64,000 nucleotides of DNA, taken from the NCBI RefSeq assembly GCF_000092205.1, contig NC_014216.1, positions 1,273,742-1,337,741 of the forward strand, given 5' to 3'. The position numbers and the translations under genes are program-made. Shown here one piece after another: positions 44,857-53,683 of the stretch; positions within the stretch are counted from its first letter, which is position 1, and each line of letters starts with the position of its first letter. The stretch comes from Desulfurivibrio alkaliphilus AHT 2. GTDB lineage: Bacteria; Desulfobacterota; Desulfobulbia; Desulfobulbales; Desulfurivibrionaceae. Below the pieces are notes generated by a model. That model had not been told where the DNA came from, made no database searches, and saw only the letters and a program-made list of their open reading frames with translations.

Positions 44857-46583
44857 TGTTTTGGCAACGGCAAAAAGAGCTTGAAGCAAGCTCCCTGCCC
44901 CTCCCGGCTCTCCACCTCCAGGCGACCGCCGTGCCGTTGCACAATCCCGTAGCTTACCGCCAAGCCCAGCCCGGTACCCTTAACCGCCGGCTTGGTGGAA
45001 AAAAAAGGCTCATAGATGCGCTCCAGGTTCTCGGCGGCGATCCCGCAACCGCTGTCACAAAAGCTGATCATCACCTCATCGTCTTCCCGGCGGGTGGCGA
45101 TGACGATCCGCCCGCCGGTCGGACCGATGGCTTCCCGGGCATTGGTCAGCAAGTTGAGAAAGACCTGTTTTAACTGATCGGGCACTGCCCGCACCGGCGG
45201 CAGATCCGGAGCCAACTCCTGCCGCACCTCAACCTTGCCGTTTTCCAGATCTTTCTGGCACAGCAGGAGAATATCCTTCAGGGCCGCGTGCACATCCAGC
45301 ATAACCAGCTGGGATGAGGTGGGCCGATTGAAGCTTTGCAGATCGCTGGTCAGGCGGGCTACCCGATCACACTCCCGCACCGCCATGGCCACCAGATCGT
45401 GATCCCCGGCCGCCAGGGTCTGTCGACGTTGCAGACCCTGGAGAACATTGCGAATACCGCAGATCGGGTTGTTGAACTCATGGGCAATGGAGGCAGCCAG
45501 CTTGCCCACCGCCCTTAGCTTTTCCGAATGGAGCAGTTGGCTGTAGAGTTTTTCCACCTCCGCCGTACGGGCGGCCACCCTTGCCTCCAGCTCGTCATGG
45601 GAGGCCTGCAGAGCTGCTTCCGTCTGCTTGCGCCGCTCCACCTCGGACTGCAATTCCCGGTAACGCTGCGCCAGCTCGGCGGTCTGCCGCTCTATTTCCT
45701 CCTCCAACTGCTGCTGGTAACGTTGCTGCAAAGCGGCCGCCCGCTTGCGCTCGGTAATGTCCTGCATCACCAGCCAGCAGGACGAGTCTTGACGTTCGAC
45801 AAGCGGCAGCAAGGTCAACAGCACCTGCCGCCCCCCCAGCAAAACCTCTTCCTCTTCCCCGATAACGCATGGGGCGGCTACTTTGCCGGTGGTGGCGATT
45901 TCCCGCTCCCGGTCAACCAGGGCCGCCTCCAGCAGGGTGGCGGCTGCGGCTGAAAGATGATCGAGTAAGTTGCTGGAAAGAATCTTTTCCTCCGGCCAGC
46001 CGATCATCTCCGTCACCGCCCGGTTAACAAACACAATCCGCCGCTGCCGGCTTAACTGCACCACACCGTCACTCATGCTCTGCAAAATGGCATCAAAGTA
46101 ACGGCGGATATCCAGCAACTCCCGGGTTACCCCCCGCTGCAGCAGATTCTCCCGGCCGATAATTTCCCGGGCGGCCTGCTCTGGTTGCTGAACCAGCATG
46201 GCCAGCACCGCCCGAATATTTTCTTTAAGCTCGGCAAAAGGCCCCTTGGCGATGCAGGCATCGGCGCCGAAGGCCTGAAAATCGACATTTTCCTCCGCCA
46301 CCACGGCGGACAGCACCACCAGGCGCACTCCCCGCAGAGAGTCGGTGGCCCGAATTACCCGGCATAATTTCTCACCGCTGATATTGGGCATGATCAGGTC
46401 GACAAAGATCAGATCAGGGGTATATTCATCCAGGACCTGCAGGGCCGCCAGGCCGTCGGCGGCGCTTTTCACCTCAAAACCCTCATCGGTCAGGAAGCGC
46501 TCCAACATTTTGACGATCAACGGGTTGTTGTCGACGACGAGGATCCGGCGGATGGTGCTCGTAGCCTGGCTTTCACGGTTCAT
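44853..46583 (-). CDS. Hybrid sensor histidine kinase (receiver-PAS-HisKA-HATPase)
   Basis: 576 residues without membrane helices, so cytoplasmic. An N-terminal receiver (10-125; ILVVDNNPL, Asp in LIFVDLIMPN), a PAS domain (165-285), a coiled coil (290-350), HisKA with phospho-acceptor His in KLAASIAHEFNNPICGIRNV, and HATPase_c with FLNLLTNAREAI, FCDSGCGI and GTGLGLAVSYGI. The receiver at the front suggests it takes part in a phosphorelay. The start overlaps the dGTPase gene by 11 bases across an A9 run. The stop is given by the terminal GTAAGC of a repeat. Confidence 0.92.
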   Translation of the reverse strand: MNRESQATSTIRRILVVDNNPLIVKMLERFLTDEGFEVKSAADGLAALQVLDEYTPDLIFVDLIMPNISGEKLCRVIRATDSLRGVRLVVLSAVVAEENVDFQAFGADACIAKGPFAELKENIRAVLAMLVQQPEQAAREIIGRENLLQRGVTRELLDIRRYFDAILQSMSDGVVQLSRQRRIVFVNRAVTEMIGWPEEKILSSNLLDHLSAAAATLLEAALVDREREIATTGKVAAPCVIGEEEEVLLGGRQVLLTLLPLVERQDSSCWLVMQDITERKRAAALQQRYQQQLEEEIERQTAELAQRYRELQSEVERRKQTEAALQASHDELEARVAARTAEVEKLYSQLLHSEKLRAVGKLAASIAHEFNNPICGIRNVLQGLQRRQTLAAGDHDLVAMAVRECDRVARLTSDLQSFNRPTSSQLVMLDVHAALKDILLLCQKDLENGKVEVRQELAPDLPPVRAVPDQLKQVFLNLLTNAREAIGPTGGRIVIATRREDDEVMISFCDSGCGIAAENLERIYEPFFSTKPAVKGTGLGLAVSYGIVQRHGGRLEVESREGQGACFKLFLPLPKQ

Positions 46584-47769
46584 TTTTTTTTCCCAGGGTT
46601 TGGCGCACCTCCGGCAAGCGGCAACCGCAGGCGGCAGCCTGACGCAAGAAGTAATCGTCGGTCATGCCGGCAATAAAATCCCGCACCACGGCCACATCGC
46701 CGGTCCGTTGGCGGTAACCCGGCTCCAGTGGCGCCAGAAATTCTTTAACGATCGGCGAATCGGCTCTATTGCCGGCCAGGTCGTCGAGATAACGCTCAAA
46801 CATGGTCCGATAACAGATGCCGATCAGATCAATCCCTTGCTTGATCAACGGATTCAGGTAAATTCGCTGATAGTTGAATTGCTTCAAGTTATACAGGGCC
46901 TCGGAAACCTGCGGTGAAAAGGCAATCCGGTCGCCTTCGATCCCGCCCACGATCAGGTCGGTAACCAGCCGGTAAACCATGGAACCGTTGCTGTTACCCA
47001 GCACCTCAACCACTTCCGCAGGCAGCTGATCCCGGCTGATCATCCCCAGCTCGATGGCGTCTTCAATGTCCCGGCCGATGTAGGCAATGGTATCGGCCAG
47101 CCGCACCACGCAACCCTCCAGGGTCATGGGAGACAACTCCAGCTTGCCGTCCTGCTGCTTGGCGGCAAACTCCCGGTCAAAATCGGCAAAGGTCTTGCTG
47201 CGCTCGGGCCGAAGCATACGCTGGTGAATCTCGCCGTCATGGCACATGATCCCATCCAGGACCTGCAGGGTCAGGTTCAGCCCCCGCCCCTGCTTTTCGA
47301 TCTCTTCCAGAAAAATCACGCTCTGCAGGTTGTGCTGAAAGGAGGGCAGCCCATGCTCCCGGCAAAGCTCATCCAGCAGCTTCTCGCCGTCATGGCCGAA
47401 AGGCGGGTGGCCGATATCGTGCCCCAGGGCAATGGCCTCGATCAGATCCTCGTTAAGGCCCAAAAAACGGCCGATGGTGCGGGCGATTTTGGAAACCAGC
47501 TGGACATGCAGCACCCGGTGGGTGATATGGTCGTTGCGGACCATGTAAAAAACCTGGGTCTTATCGATATAACGGGTATAGCTACGGGAATGGAGGATGC
47601 GGTCGGTGTCGGTGGCAAAGGGCAAACGGTGATCGCCCCGCTCTTCCCCCCGGCGCCGCGTCCCCTCGCTGCTCCGGGCGGCCAGGGGAGAGAGCTGCCG
47701 CGCTTCCTTATCCGCCAGGGCCTTTTTCAACTCCAGCAGTTGCGCTTCTTTTGCAGAAAAAAAGTTCAT
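46573..47769 (-). CDS. Deoxyguanosinetriphosphate triphosphohydrolase-like protein
   Basis: HD-domain dNTPase that hydrolyses dGTP or other dNTPs to nucleoside and triphosphate. 398 residues: DTDRILHSRSYTRYIDKTQVF, ITHRVLHVQLVSKIAR with the first metal His, ALGHDIGHPPFGHDGE with the HD pair, NLQSVIFL and VRLADTIAYIGRDIEDAIE with the last Asp. The first 50 residues are variable and rich in Ala/Glu. AAGGTGA precedes the ATG. It heads a unit with the hybrid kinase and regulator; regulation of nucleotide pools by signalling is not implied by this alone. Confidence 0.9.
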   Translation of the reverse strand: MNFFSAKEAQLLELKKALADKEARQLSPLAARSSEGTRRRGEERGDHRLPFATDTDRILHSRSYTRYIDKTQVFYMVRNDHITHRVLHVQLVSKIARTIGRFLGLNEDLIEAIALGHDIGHPPFGHDGEKLLDELCREHGLPSFQHNLQSVIFLEEIEKQGRGLNLTLQVLDGIMCHDGEIHQRMLRPERSKTFADFDREFAAKQQDGKLELSPMTLEGCVVRLADTIAYIGRDIEDAIELGMISRDQLPAEVVEVLGNSNGSMVYRLVTDLIVGGIEGDRIAFSPQVSEALYNLKQFNYQRIYLNPLIKQGIDLIGICYRTMFERYLDDLAGNRADSPIVKEFLAPLEPGYRQRTGDVAVVRDFIAGMTDDYFLRQAAACGCRLPEVRQTLGKKNEP

Positions 47770-47958
47770 CCCTCACCTTCTCAGCCGTTTTTCAAGGTCG
47801 GCCAAACTCAGCTAACGGCTAATCATGACCTTTTCCGGCTCGCGATGCAAGCTCATTGTCATCAACCCCGCGATGACCTGGAAGAATCGGCAGGGTAGCG
47901 GCATAAGCGTTACGGTCATGGCTTGACAAAACGACGGCCGAACAGCTACACCATAAGC

Positions 47959-48957
47959 ATGTCTTTACCACCTCCCAAGCTGCTGCTGGTCAACGACGAC
48001 GATTTTCTCCAACACGACACCGGCCTCGATCACCCCGAAAGTCCGGCCCGGCTGCAAGCCGTTTACCAGCGGCAAGCCTTGGGCTTTCCCGACCATCGGC
48101 TTCCGGCAGACGCCATCAGCACCCTGCCACCCCGCCCCGCCGCCCGCCGGGAACTGACCGCGATCCATACGGAGGAATATCTGCTGCGCCTGGAAGAAGC
48201 GGCACTGGCGGAACGAGGTTACCTGGATCACCCGGACAATCGTTTAAGTTACGACACTTATCGGGTCGCTCTGCTGGCCGCCGGCGCCGGCCTGGCGGCC
48301 ATCGACCGGCTGGAAGCCGCCAACGCCACCGCCGCCGGTGCCCTGATCCGCCCGCCGGGACACCATGCCGAGCGCTCCACCCCCTTGGGTTTTTGTTTTC
48401 TCAACAACGCGGCGGTGGCGGCCCGTTACTGGCAACAACGCCATGATCGTAAAAAAATCATGATAATCGACTGGGACGCCCATCACGGTAACGGTATCCA
48501 GGCCGCCTTCGAAGATGACCCGGAGGTTTTTTACCTGAGTATCCACGAACATCCCACCTGGAGCTTCCCCGGTACCGGCTGGAGCGAGGAACGGGGCCAG
48601 GGTGCGGGGCGGGGGACCACCCTCAACCTGCCTCTGCCGCCGGGAAGCGGCGACGATCTGGTGCTGCGGCTGCTCGACGAGGTAATTGACCCTGCCCTGC
48701 AAAGCTTTGCCCCCGAGGCCCTGATTATCGCCGCCGGTTTTGACGGCCACCACCATGACGACATGTCCGGGCTAAGCTACAGCAGCGAGCTTTACCGGCG
48801 GCTTGGCCGCCATGCCGCCGCCAGTGCCGCCCGCCATTGCCCCGGCAGGCTGCTTTTTCTGCTGGAAGGAGGCTACCAGCCCGACCTGCTGGTCCGGTGC
48901 CTGGGCAATTTCCTGGAAGGTTTGCTGGCCGTCCCCCCGGATCATCCTGGCAGATAA
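47959..48957 (+). CDS. Histone deacetylase/AcuC-family deacetylase
   Basis: Zinc deacetylase that removes acetyl groups from lysines or polyamines. 332 residues: HPESPARLQAV, IHTEEYLLRLEEA, RPPGHHAERSTPLGFCFLNN with the catalytic His pair, MIIDWDAHHGNG with zinc Asp and His, SIHEHPTWSFPGTG, and AAGFDGHHHDD with the final zinc Asp, plus LEGGY. All active-site residues are intact. I prefer this ATG; a TTG 12 codons earlier lies inside TTGACA, a possible -35. It is first in a four-gene run with an AcuB-like CBS protein, acyl-CoA synthetase and a GNAT fusion, which suggests that it deacetylates an acetyl-CoA-forming enzyme, as AcuC does in Bacillus. Confidence 0.87.
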   Translation: MSLPPPKLLLVNDDDFLQHDTGLDHPESPARLQAVYQRQALGFPDHRLPADAISTLPPRPAARRELTAIHTEEYLLRLEEAALAERGYLDHPDNRLSYDTYRVALLAAGAGLAAIDRLEAANATAAGALIRPPGHHAERSTPLGFCFLNNAAVAARYWQQRHDRKKIMIIDWDAHHGNGIQAAFEDDPEVFYLSIHEHPTWSFPGTGWSEERGQGAGRGTTLNLPLPPGSGDDLVLRLLDEVIDPALQSFAPEALIIAAGFDGHHHDDMSGLSYSSELYRRLGRHAAASAARHCPGRLLFLLEGGYQPDLLVRCLGNFLEGLLAVPPDHPGR

Positions 48958-48996
48958 GTTAAACCACCACTAAGCTACCAACACAAGGAAGCCGGT

Positions 48997-49641
48997 ATGG
49001 AAATCAAAAAATACATGAGCGCCCCGCCCGTCACTATTTCACCCGAAATAACCATTCCCGCCGCCCGGGCCCTGCTCAAATCTCACCATTTTCGCCACCT
49101 GCCGGTGGTGGACAAAGAAGGGGGGCTGCTGGGAATGGTCACCGACCGGGATCTGCGTTCGGCCTACCCTTCCAGCGTCCTCGACCAGGACAACCGGCAG
49201 CACCTGGCCGAGCTGGAGCACAAACCGGTCAGCGCAATTATGAGCCAAGCCGTGCACACCCTCTCGACGGAAGCCAGCATCGACGATGCCCTGCTGCTGC
49301 TGGACCGGGAACAGGTCGGCGCTCTGCCGGTGGTGGACGGCCAAAACAGGGTGCTGGGAATCTTTTCCGTCCGTGACCTGATGAGAGCCTACCGCAACCT
49401 TTTTGGCCTGGGCGAACGGGGTTCGGCCATGCTGGTCATCATCGATGACGGCTCACCCCGGCCATTAAGCCGCCTTGGTGCCGCCCTGGAGGCCGCCGAC
49501 CTCCACTTCACCAGACTGCTCAAGGTAAAGGGCCAAAAAGCCGGCGAAGAGAATCTGATCTACCTGCGGGTCAACACCTGTAATTTACCGGCGGTCCACA
49601 AGGTCCTGGCCGCCGCCGGCTTCAAGGAAAAGACGTGGTAA
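48997..49641 (+). CDS. AcuB-like CBS-domain protein
   Basis: 214 residues with two CBS motifs in tandem (8-60 and 75-130: MSAPPVTISPEITIPAARAL, HLPVVDKEGGLLGMVTDRDL; IMSQAVHTLSTEASIDDALL, ALPVVDGQNRVLGIFSVRDL) and an ACT-like C-terminal part (140-214). This is the plan of Bacillus AcuB; such pairs bind adenine nucleotides and sense energy charge. AAGGAAG precedes the start. Gap to neighbours is about 40 bases on each side, so one transcript is likely. Confidence 0.87.
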   Translation: MEIKKYMSAPPVTISPEITIPAARALLKSHHFRHLPVVDKEGGLLGMVTDRDLRSAYPSSVLDQDNRQHLAELEHKPVSAIMSQAVHTLSTEASIDDALLLLDREQVGALPVVDGQNRVLGIFSVRDLMRAYRNLFGLGERGSAMLVIIDDGSPRPLSRLGAALEAADLHFTRLLKVKGQKAGEENLIYLRVNTCNLPAVHKVLAAAGFKEKTW

Positions 49642-49681
49642 TTGGCCGAAGCGTTTAACAAAACATACGGAAAGCACAGAC

Positions 49682-51781
49682 ATGGCTGCCTTAGAATCAC
49701 TGCTTACCCCTCAAAGTATCGCTGTTATTGGTGCATCGCGCACTCCCGGCAAGGTGGGCCACGATATCCTGGCCAATCTCATAGCCGGCGGTTTTGCCGG
49801 CCGTGTGCTGCCGGTTAATCCCGTCGCCGATGAGATCCTTGGCCTTCCCTGCTGGCCGACCCTGAAAGGCGCCGGGGCACAGATCGACCTGGGAGTTATT
49901 GCCGTACCTCGCTCTTTGGTGGAAGAGGCGGTGGAAGATTGTCTGGCCGCCGGAGCCCGGGCGGTGGCAGTGATCACTGCCGGTTTCAAAGAAATGGATG
50001 CAACCGGCGCGGAGCTGGAAAAGAAACTGGCCGCCCGGTGCCGCCAGCAGCAGGTCCGCCTGCTGGGCCCCAATTGCCTGGGGCTGATTAACAGCCATCA
50101 CCGGCTCAACGCCTCCTTCGCCGGCGAAATGCCGGCTTGCGGCAACATCTCGGTGATTTCCCAGTCCGGGGCCCTGGCCACCGCCATTCTCGATCTGGCC
50201 GCAGAGCGCCATTTGGGGCTGGCCAAGCTGGTCAGCATAGGTAACAAGGCCGATCTCAATGAAGTGGATCTATTGTCGGCCCTGACCGACGATGAGCAAA
50301 CCGGGGTGATTGTTGCCTACCTGGAAGATATCAGCTCCGGCGACGACTTTGTCAAGGCCGCCACCGAGGCCAGCAACCATAAGCCGGTGATAATCCTTAA
50401 ATCCGGCACCACCGAAGCCGGTCGCCAGGCCGCCACCTCTCACACCGGCGTGCTGGCAGGGGCCGACATTGCCTATGGCGCCGCTTTTCGCCGGGCCGGG
50501 GTGATCCGTGCCGACACCTTTGAATCGCTGTTCGACTGCGCCACCGCCCTGGCCATGCAGCCTCTGCCCCGGGGCCCGCGGGTGCTGATTATCACCAATG
50601 CCGGAGGCCCGGGCACCATGGCCGCCGACGCCGTGGAACAGGCGGGCCTGCAGGTGGCGATGCTGGATAAGAACACCGCCGCCGCCTTAAAGGAAAAACT
50701 GCCCCGGGCCGCCAGTGTTGGCAACCCCATTGACGTGCTGGGTGATGCCGAGCCGGAGCGCTATGCCGCTGCCGTAACCGCCGCCCAGGACGACCCAGCG
50801 GTGGACGCCATCGTGGTTATCCTGACCCCCCAGGCCATGACCCAACCGGCGGCCACGGCCCGGGCCATCACCTCCGCCCTGAAGGGCGACAAACCGGTGC
50901 TGGCGGCCTTCATGGGCGGGGTTGAGGTCATGCCCGGCCGCACCGAACTGGTGGCCGCCGGCCTGCCGGACTACCCCTCACCGGAGCGGGCCATAACCGC
51001 TTTGAAGGCCATGCATGATTATGCCAGCTGGCGACGACGGCCGCCACGAGTGGTCACCCGGTTCCGGGTGAACCGGCGCCGGGCGGAGCGGATCATCACC
51101 CGCCGCCGGCGCTCCGGCCACCGTCAACTGGGCGAGGTGCGGGCCAAGAGTATCCTTGGTGCCTACGGCTTTCAGATACCCGAGGGCTACCTGGCCACCA
51201 CCGCCGACGAAGCGGTGGAAGCGGCCCAGCGCGTAGGTTTCCCGGTGGCCATGAAGGTGGTCTCCCCCGATATTATCCACAAATCGGATCTGGGCGGGGT
51301 CAAGCTCAATCTCATCGACGCCGAAGCGGCCCGGGACGCCTTTGACCTGATGACCCTGCGGATCGGTCAACGCGCCCCGGAAGCCAGAATTGAGGGTATT
51401 TACGTGGAGAAGATGCTGGGCAAGGGCCTGGAGGTAATCATCGGCATGAGCCGCGATGCCCAGTTCGGCCCCATGCTGATGTTCGGGCTGGGCGGCATCT
51501 TCGTCGAGGTAATGAAGGATGTTACCTTTCATCTGGCTCCCATCAGCGAGGCCGAAGCCATCCAGATGCTGAAAAGCACCCGTTCCTATGAAATTCTGGA
51601 AGGGCGCCGAGGGCAACGGGGGGTGGACTTGGCCGCCATCGCCCAGGGGCTGCAACGCATCAGCCAATTGACCACCGATTTCCCGCAAATCGCCGAGCTG
51701 GACATCAACCCCTTTATTGTCGGTGAAATCGGGCAGCAGCCAATGGTCGCCGACGCCCGTATTACCCTGGAAAAAGCATGA
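49682..51781 (+). CDS. ADP-forming acetate/acyl-CoA ligase, fused alpha-beta subunits
   Basis: Interconverts acyl-CoA, ADP and phosphate with free acid, CoA and ATP, conserving energy from acetyl-CoA. 699 residues: CoA-binding Rossmann domain (8-125; SIAVIGASRTPGKVGHDIL, NPVADEILGLPCWP), succinyl-CoA-ligase-like domain (LLGPNCLGLINSH, VISQSGALATAILD, ATSHTGVLAG with the phospho-histidine), a basic linker of Arg-rich sequence near 445-475, and an ATP-grasp domain (LGAYGFQIPEGYLATTADEA, PVAMKVVSPDIIHKSDLGGV, FGLGGIFVEVMKDV, ELDINPFIV). It belongs to the single-chain ACD type used in acetate production or use. Neighbours suggest acetylation control. Confidence 0.92.
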   Translation: MAALESLLTPQSIAVIGASRTPGKVGHDILANLIAGGFAGRVLPVNPVADEILGLPCWPTLKGAGAQIDLGVIAVPRSLVEEAVEDCLAAGARAVAVITAGFKEMDATGAELEKKLAARCRQQQVRLLGPNCLGLINSHHRLNASFAGEMPACGNISVISQSGALATAILDLAAERHLGLAKLVSIGNKADLNEVDLLSALTDDEQTGVIVAYLEDISSGDDFVKAATEASNHKPVIILKSGTTEAGRQAATSHTGVLAGADIAYGAAFRRAGVIRADTFESLFDCATALAMQPLPRGPRVLIITNAGGPGTMAADAVEQAGLQVAMLDKNTAAALKEKLPRAASVGNPIDVLGDAEPERYAAAVTAAQDDPAVDAIVVILTPQAMTQPAATARAITSALKGDKPVLAAFMGGVEVMPGRTELVAAGLPDYPSPERAITALKAMHDYASWRRRPPRVVTRFRVNRRRAERIITRRRRSGHRQLGEVRAKSILGAYGFQIPEGYLATTADEAVEAAQRVGFPVAMKVVSPDIIHKSDLGGVKLNLIDAEAARDAFDLMTLRIGQRAPEARIEGIYVEKMLGKGLEVIIGMSRDAQFGPMLMFGLGGIFVEVMKDVTFHLAPISEAEAIQMLKSTRSYEILEGRRGQRGVDLAAIAQGLQRISQLTTDFPQIAELDINPFIVGEIGQQPMVADARITLEKA

Positions 51782-51791
51782 GGTTGGAAAC

Positions 51792-53678
51792 ATGACTTCA
51801 CATTTACAGGCCCAACCGGATCCTGCCTGGCAGGAGAAATATCAGGACATGATTCGCAGCGCCGATCAGGCTCTGGCGCTGGTACGGCCGGGCCAGCGGG
51901 TGTTTATCGGCACCGCCTGCGCCGCACCCGGAGCCCTGGTCGAGGCGCTCACCCGCCGGTGCGGAGAATTAAGCGACGTGGAGATCATCCAGCTGCTCAC
52001 CAAAGGCGAGGCCGCTTCCGCCACCAAACAACTCCAGGATTGTTTTCACATTAACAGTTTTTTCATCGGCCGGACGGTGCGGGAATTGATCCAGCAGGGC
52101 CTGGGGGACTACACCCCCACCCTGCTCTCGGACATCCCCCGGCTTTTCTCCTCCGGGCAACTGCCCCTGGATGTGGCCTTAATCCAGGTGTCCGAGCCAG
52201 ATAGCCGGGGCAAGGTAAGCCTGGGTATCGGGGTGGACGTGGTTAAGAGCGCCACCGAAAACGCCTCGCTGGTCATCGCCCAGGTCAATCCACGGATGCC
52301 GCGAACCCTGGGCGACAGCTTCATCGATATTTACGATATCGACTTGCTGGTCCCCCAGGCAACGGAGCTCATCGAGCGTCAATCCAGCACCCCCACCGCC
52401 TCCACGCGCCGGATCGGGGAACAGATTGCCTCGCTGATCGAAGACGGTTCCACCCTGGAGTTCGGGATTGGCCGCATTCCCCACGCCTTGGCTCAATTCC
52501 TGAAAGACAAAAAAGATTTGGGGATTCACACCGAGATGCTCACCGATTCCATGCTGGCCTTAATCGAGGCCGGGGCGGTGAGCGGAGCCCGCAAAACCAT
52601 GGACCGGGGCAAAATCGTCACCAGCTTCTGCATGGGCACCAGAAAGCTTTATGACTTTGTCAACAACAACCCACTGTTCAGCTTTCGCCCCACCGAATAC
52701 GTCAACGACGACTATATCATCGGCCGCCAGCACAAGATGGTGGCCATCAACATGGCGCTGGAGATTGATCTCACCGGCCAGGTCTGCGCCGATTCCCTGG
52801 GGTCACGCTTCTTTTCCGGGATCGGCGGGCAGGTGGACTTCAACCGGGGGGCAGCCCGTTCCCTTGACGGCAAGGCCGTAATCGCCATGGAATCAACGGC
52901 TCGAAACGGCGAGGTGTCGAGAATCGTCACCCGGCTAACCCCCGGCGCCGGGGTGGTCACCACTCGGGGCGAGGTCCACTATGTGGTCACCGAGCATGGC
53001 ATTGCTTACCTGCACGGCAAAAGCGTGCGGGAACGGGCCATGGCCTTGATCAGTATCGCCCACCCCAAATTTCGGGAACAGCTTTTCCGCGAAGCCTTGG
53101 AGGCCAATTATTTGCACCGGGAGTTGGCCGATCTTGACGGCCGGGTACTGCTAACCTCCGGCGAGTTGGCCACCACCACTCTGCTGGAGGACGGCACCCA
53201 GGTCTCCTTCCGCCCGGTCCACCCCACCGATGAACCCCGGATGAAAGACCTGCTCTACGCGCTGTCCCGGGAGACCCTGTATTACCGCTTTATGAGCGCC
53301 AGCGGCCGCTTTACCCACAAGGAAATCAAAAACTTCGTCTACATCGATCATCGCAAGGACGCGGCCATCGCCGGCACCGTGCCGGAAGCCCACGGAGAGG
53401 ACATCATCGCCGTTGGACGCTATTATCTTGATGAAAAAACCAACCGGGCCGAGGTGGCCTTTGTCATCCGCGATGACTGGCAGAATCGGGGCCTGGGCAA
53501 AGCCCTGTTCAAGCACTTGGTCAGCATCGCCAAACGCAACGGTATTGCCGGTTTCACCGCCGAGGTACTGCGCGACAACCGCCGCATGCAGGCGATCTTC
53601 AACCACAGCGGCTACACCGTGCAAAGCCGGATGGAAGACGATGTTTACAGCTACCACATCGATTTCAGTCAGTCTTAA
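51792..53678 (+). CDS. Acetyl-CoA hydrolase/CoA-transferase fused to GNAT acetyltransferase
   Basis: 628 residues. The first about 430 form a CoA-transferase of the acetyl-CoA hydrolase/4-hydroxybutyrate CoA-transferase type (VRPGQRVFIGTACAAPGALV, GVDVVKSATENASLVIAQVN, LEFGIGRIPHALAQFL, GQVCADSLGSRFFSGIGGQV, TRGEVHYVVTEHGIAYLHGK). After GELATTTLLEDG the last about 165 residues are a GNAT domain (FRPVHPTDEPRMKDLLYALS, AEVAFVIRDDWQNRGLGKAL with the acetyl-CoA pyrophosphate loop, IFNHSGY). The ATG was chosen over a longer frame because GAGG precedes it and it starts after the previous stop. It combines CoA transfer with a possible protein acetyltransferase, next to a deacetylase and the synthetase. 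Confidence 0.9.
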   Translation: MTSHLQAQPDPAWQEKYQDMIRSADQALALVRPGQRVFIGTACAAPGALVEALTRRCGELSDVEIIQLLTKGEAASATKQLQDCFHINSFFIGRTVRELIQQGLGDYTPTLLSDIPRLFSSGQLPLDVALIQVSEPDSRGKVSLGIGVDVVKSATENASLVIAQVNPRMPRTLGDSFIDIYDIDLLVPQATELIERQSSTPTASTRRIGEQIASLIEDGSTLEFGIGRIPHALAQFLKDKKDLGIHTEMLTDSMLALIEAGAVSGARKTMDRGKIVTSFCMGTRKLYDFVNNNPLFSFRPTEYVNDDYIIGRQHKMVAINMALEIDLTGQVCADSLGSRFFSGIGGQVDFNRGAARSLDGKAVIAMESTARNGEVSRIVTRLTPGAGVVTTRGEVHYVVTEHGIAYLHGKSVRERAMALISIAHPKFREQLFREALEANYLHRELADLDGRVLLTSGELATTTLLEDGTQVSFRPVHPTDEPRMKDLLYALSRETLYYRFMSASGRFTHKEIKNFVYIDHRKDAAIAGTVPEAHGEDIIAVGRYYLDEKTNRAEVAFVIRDDWQNRGLGKALFKHLVSIAKRNGIAGFTAEVLRDNRRMQAIFNHSGYTVQSRMEDDVYSYHIDFSQS

Positions 53679-53683
53679 GGCGT

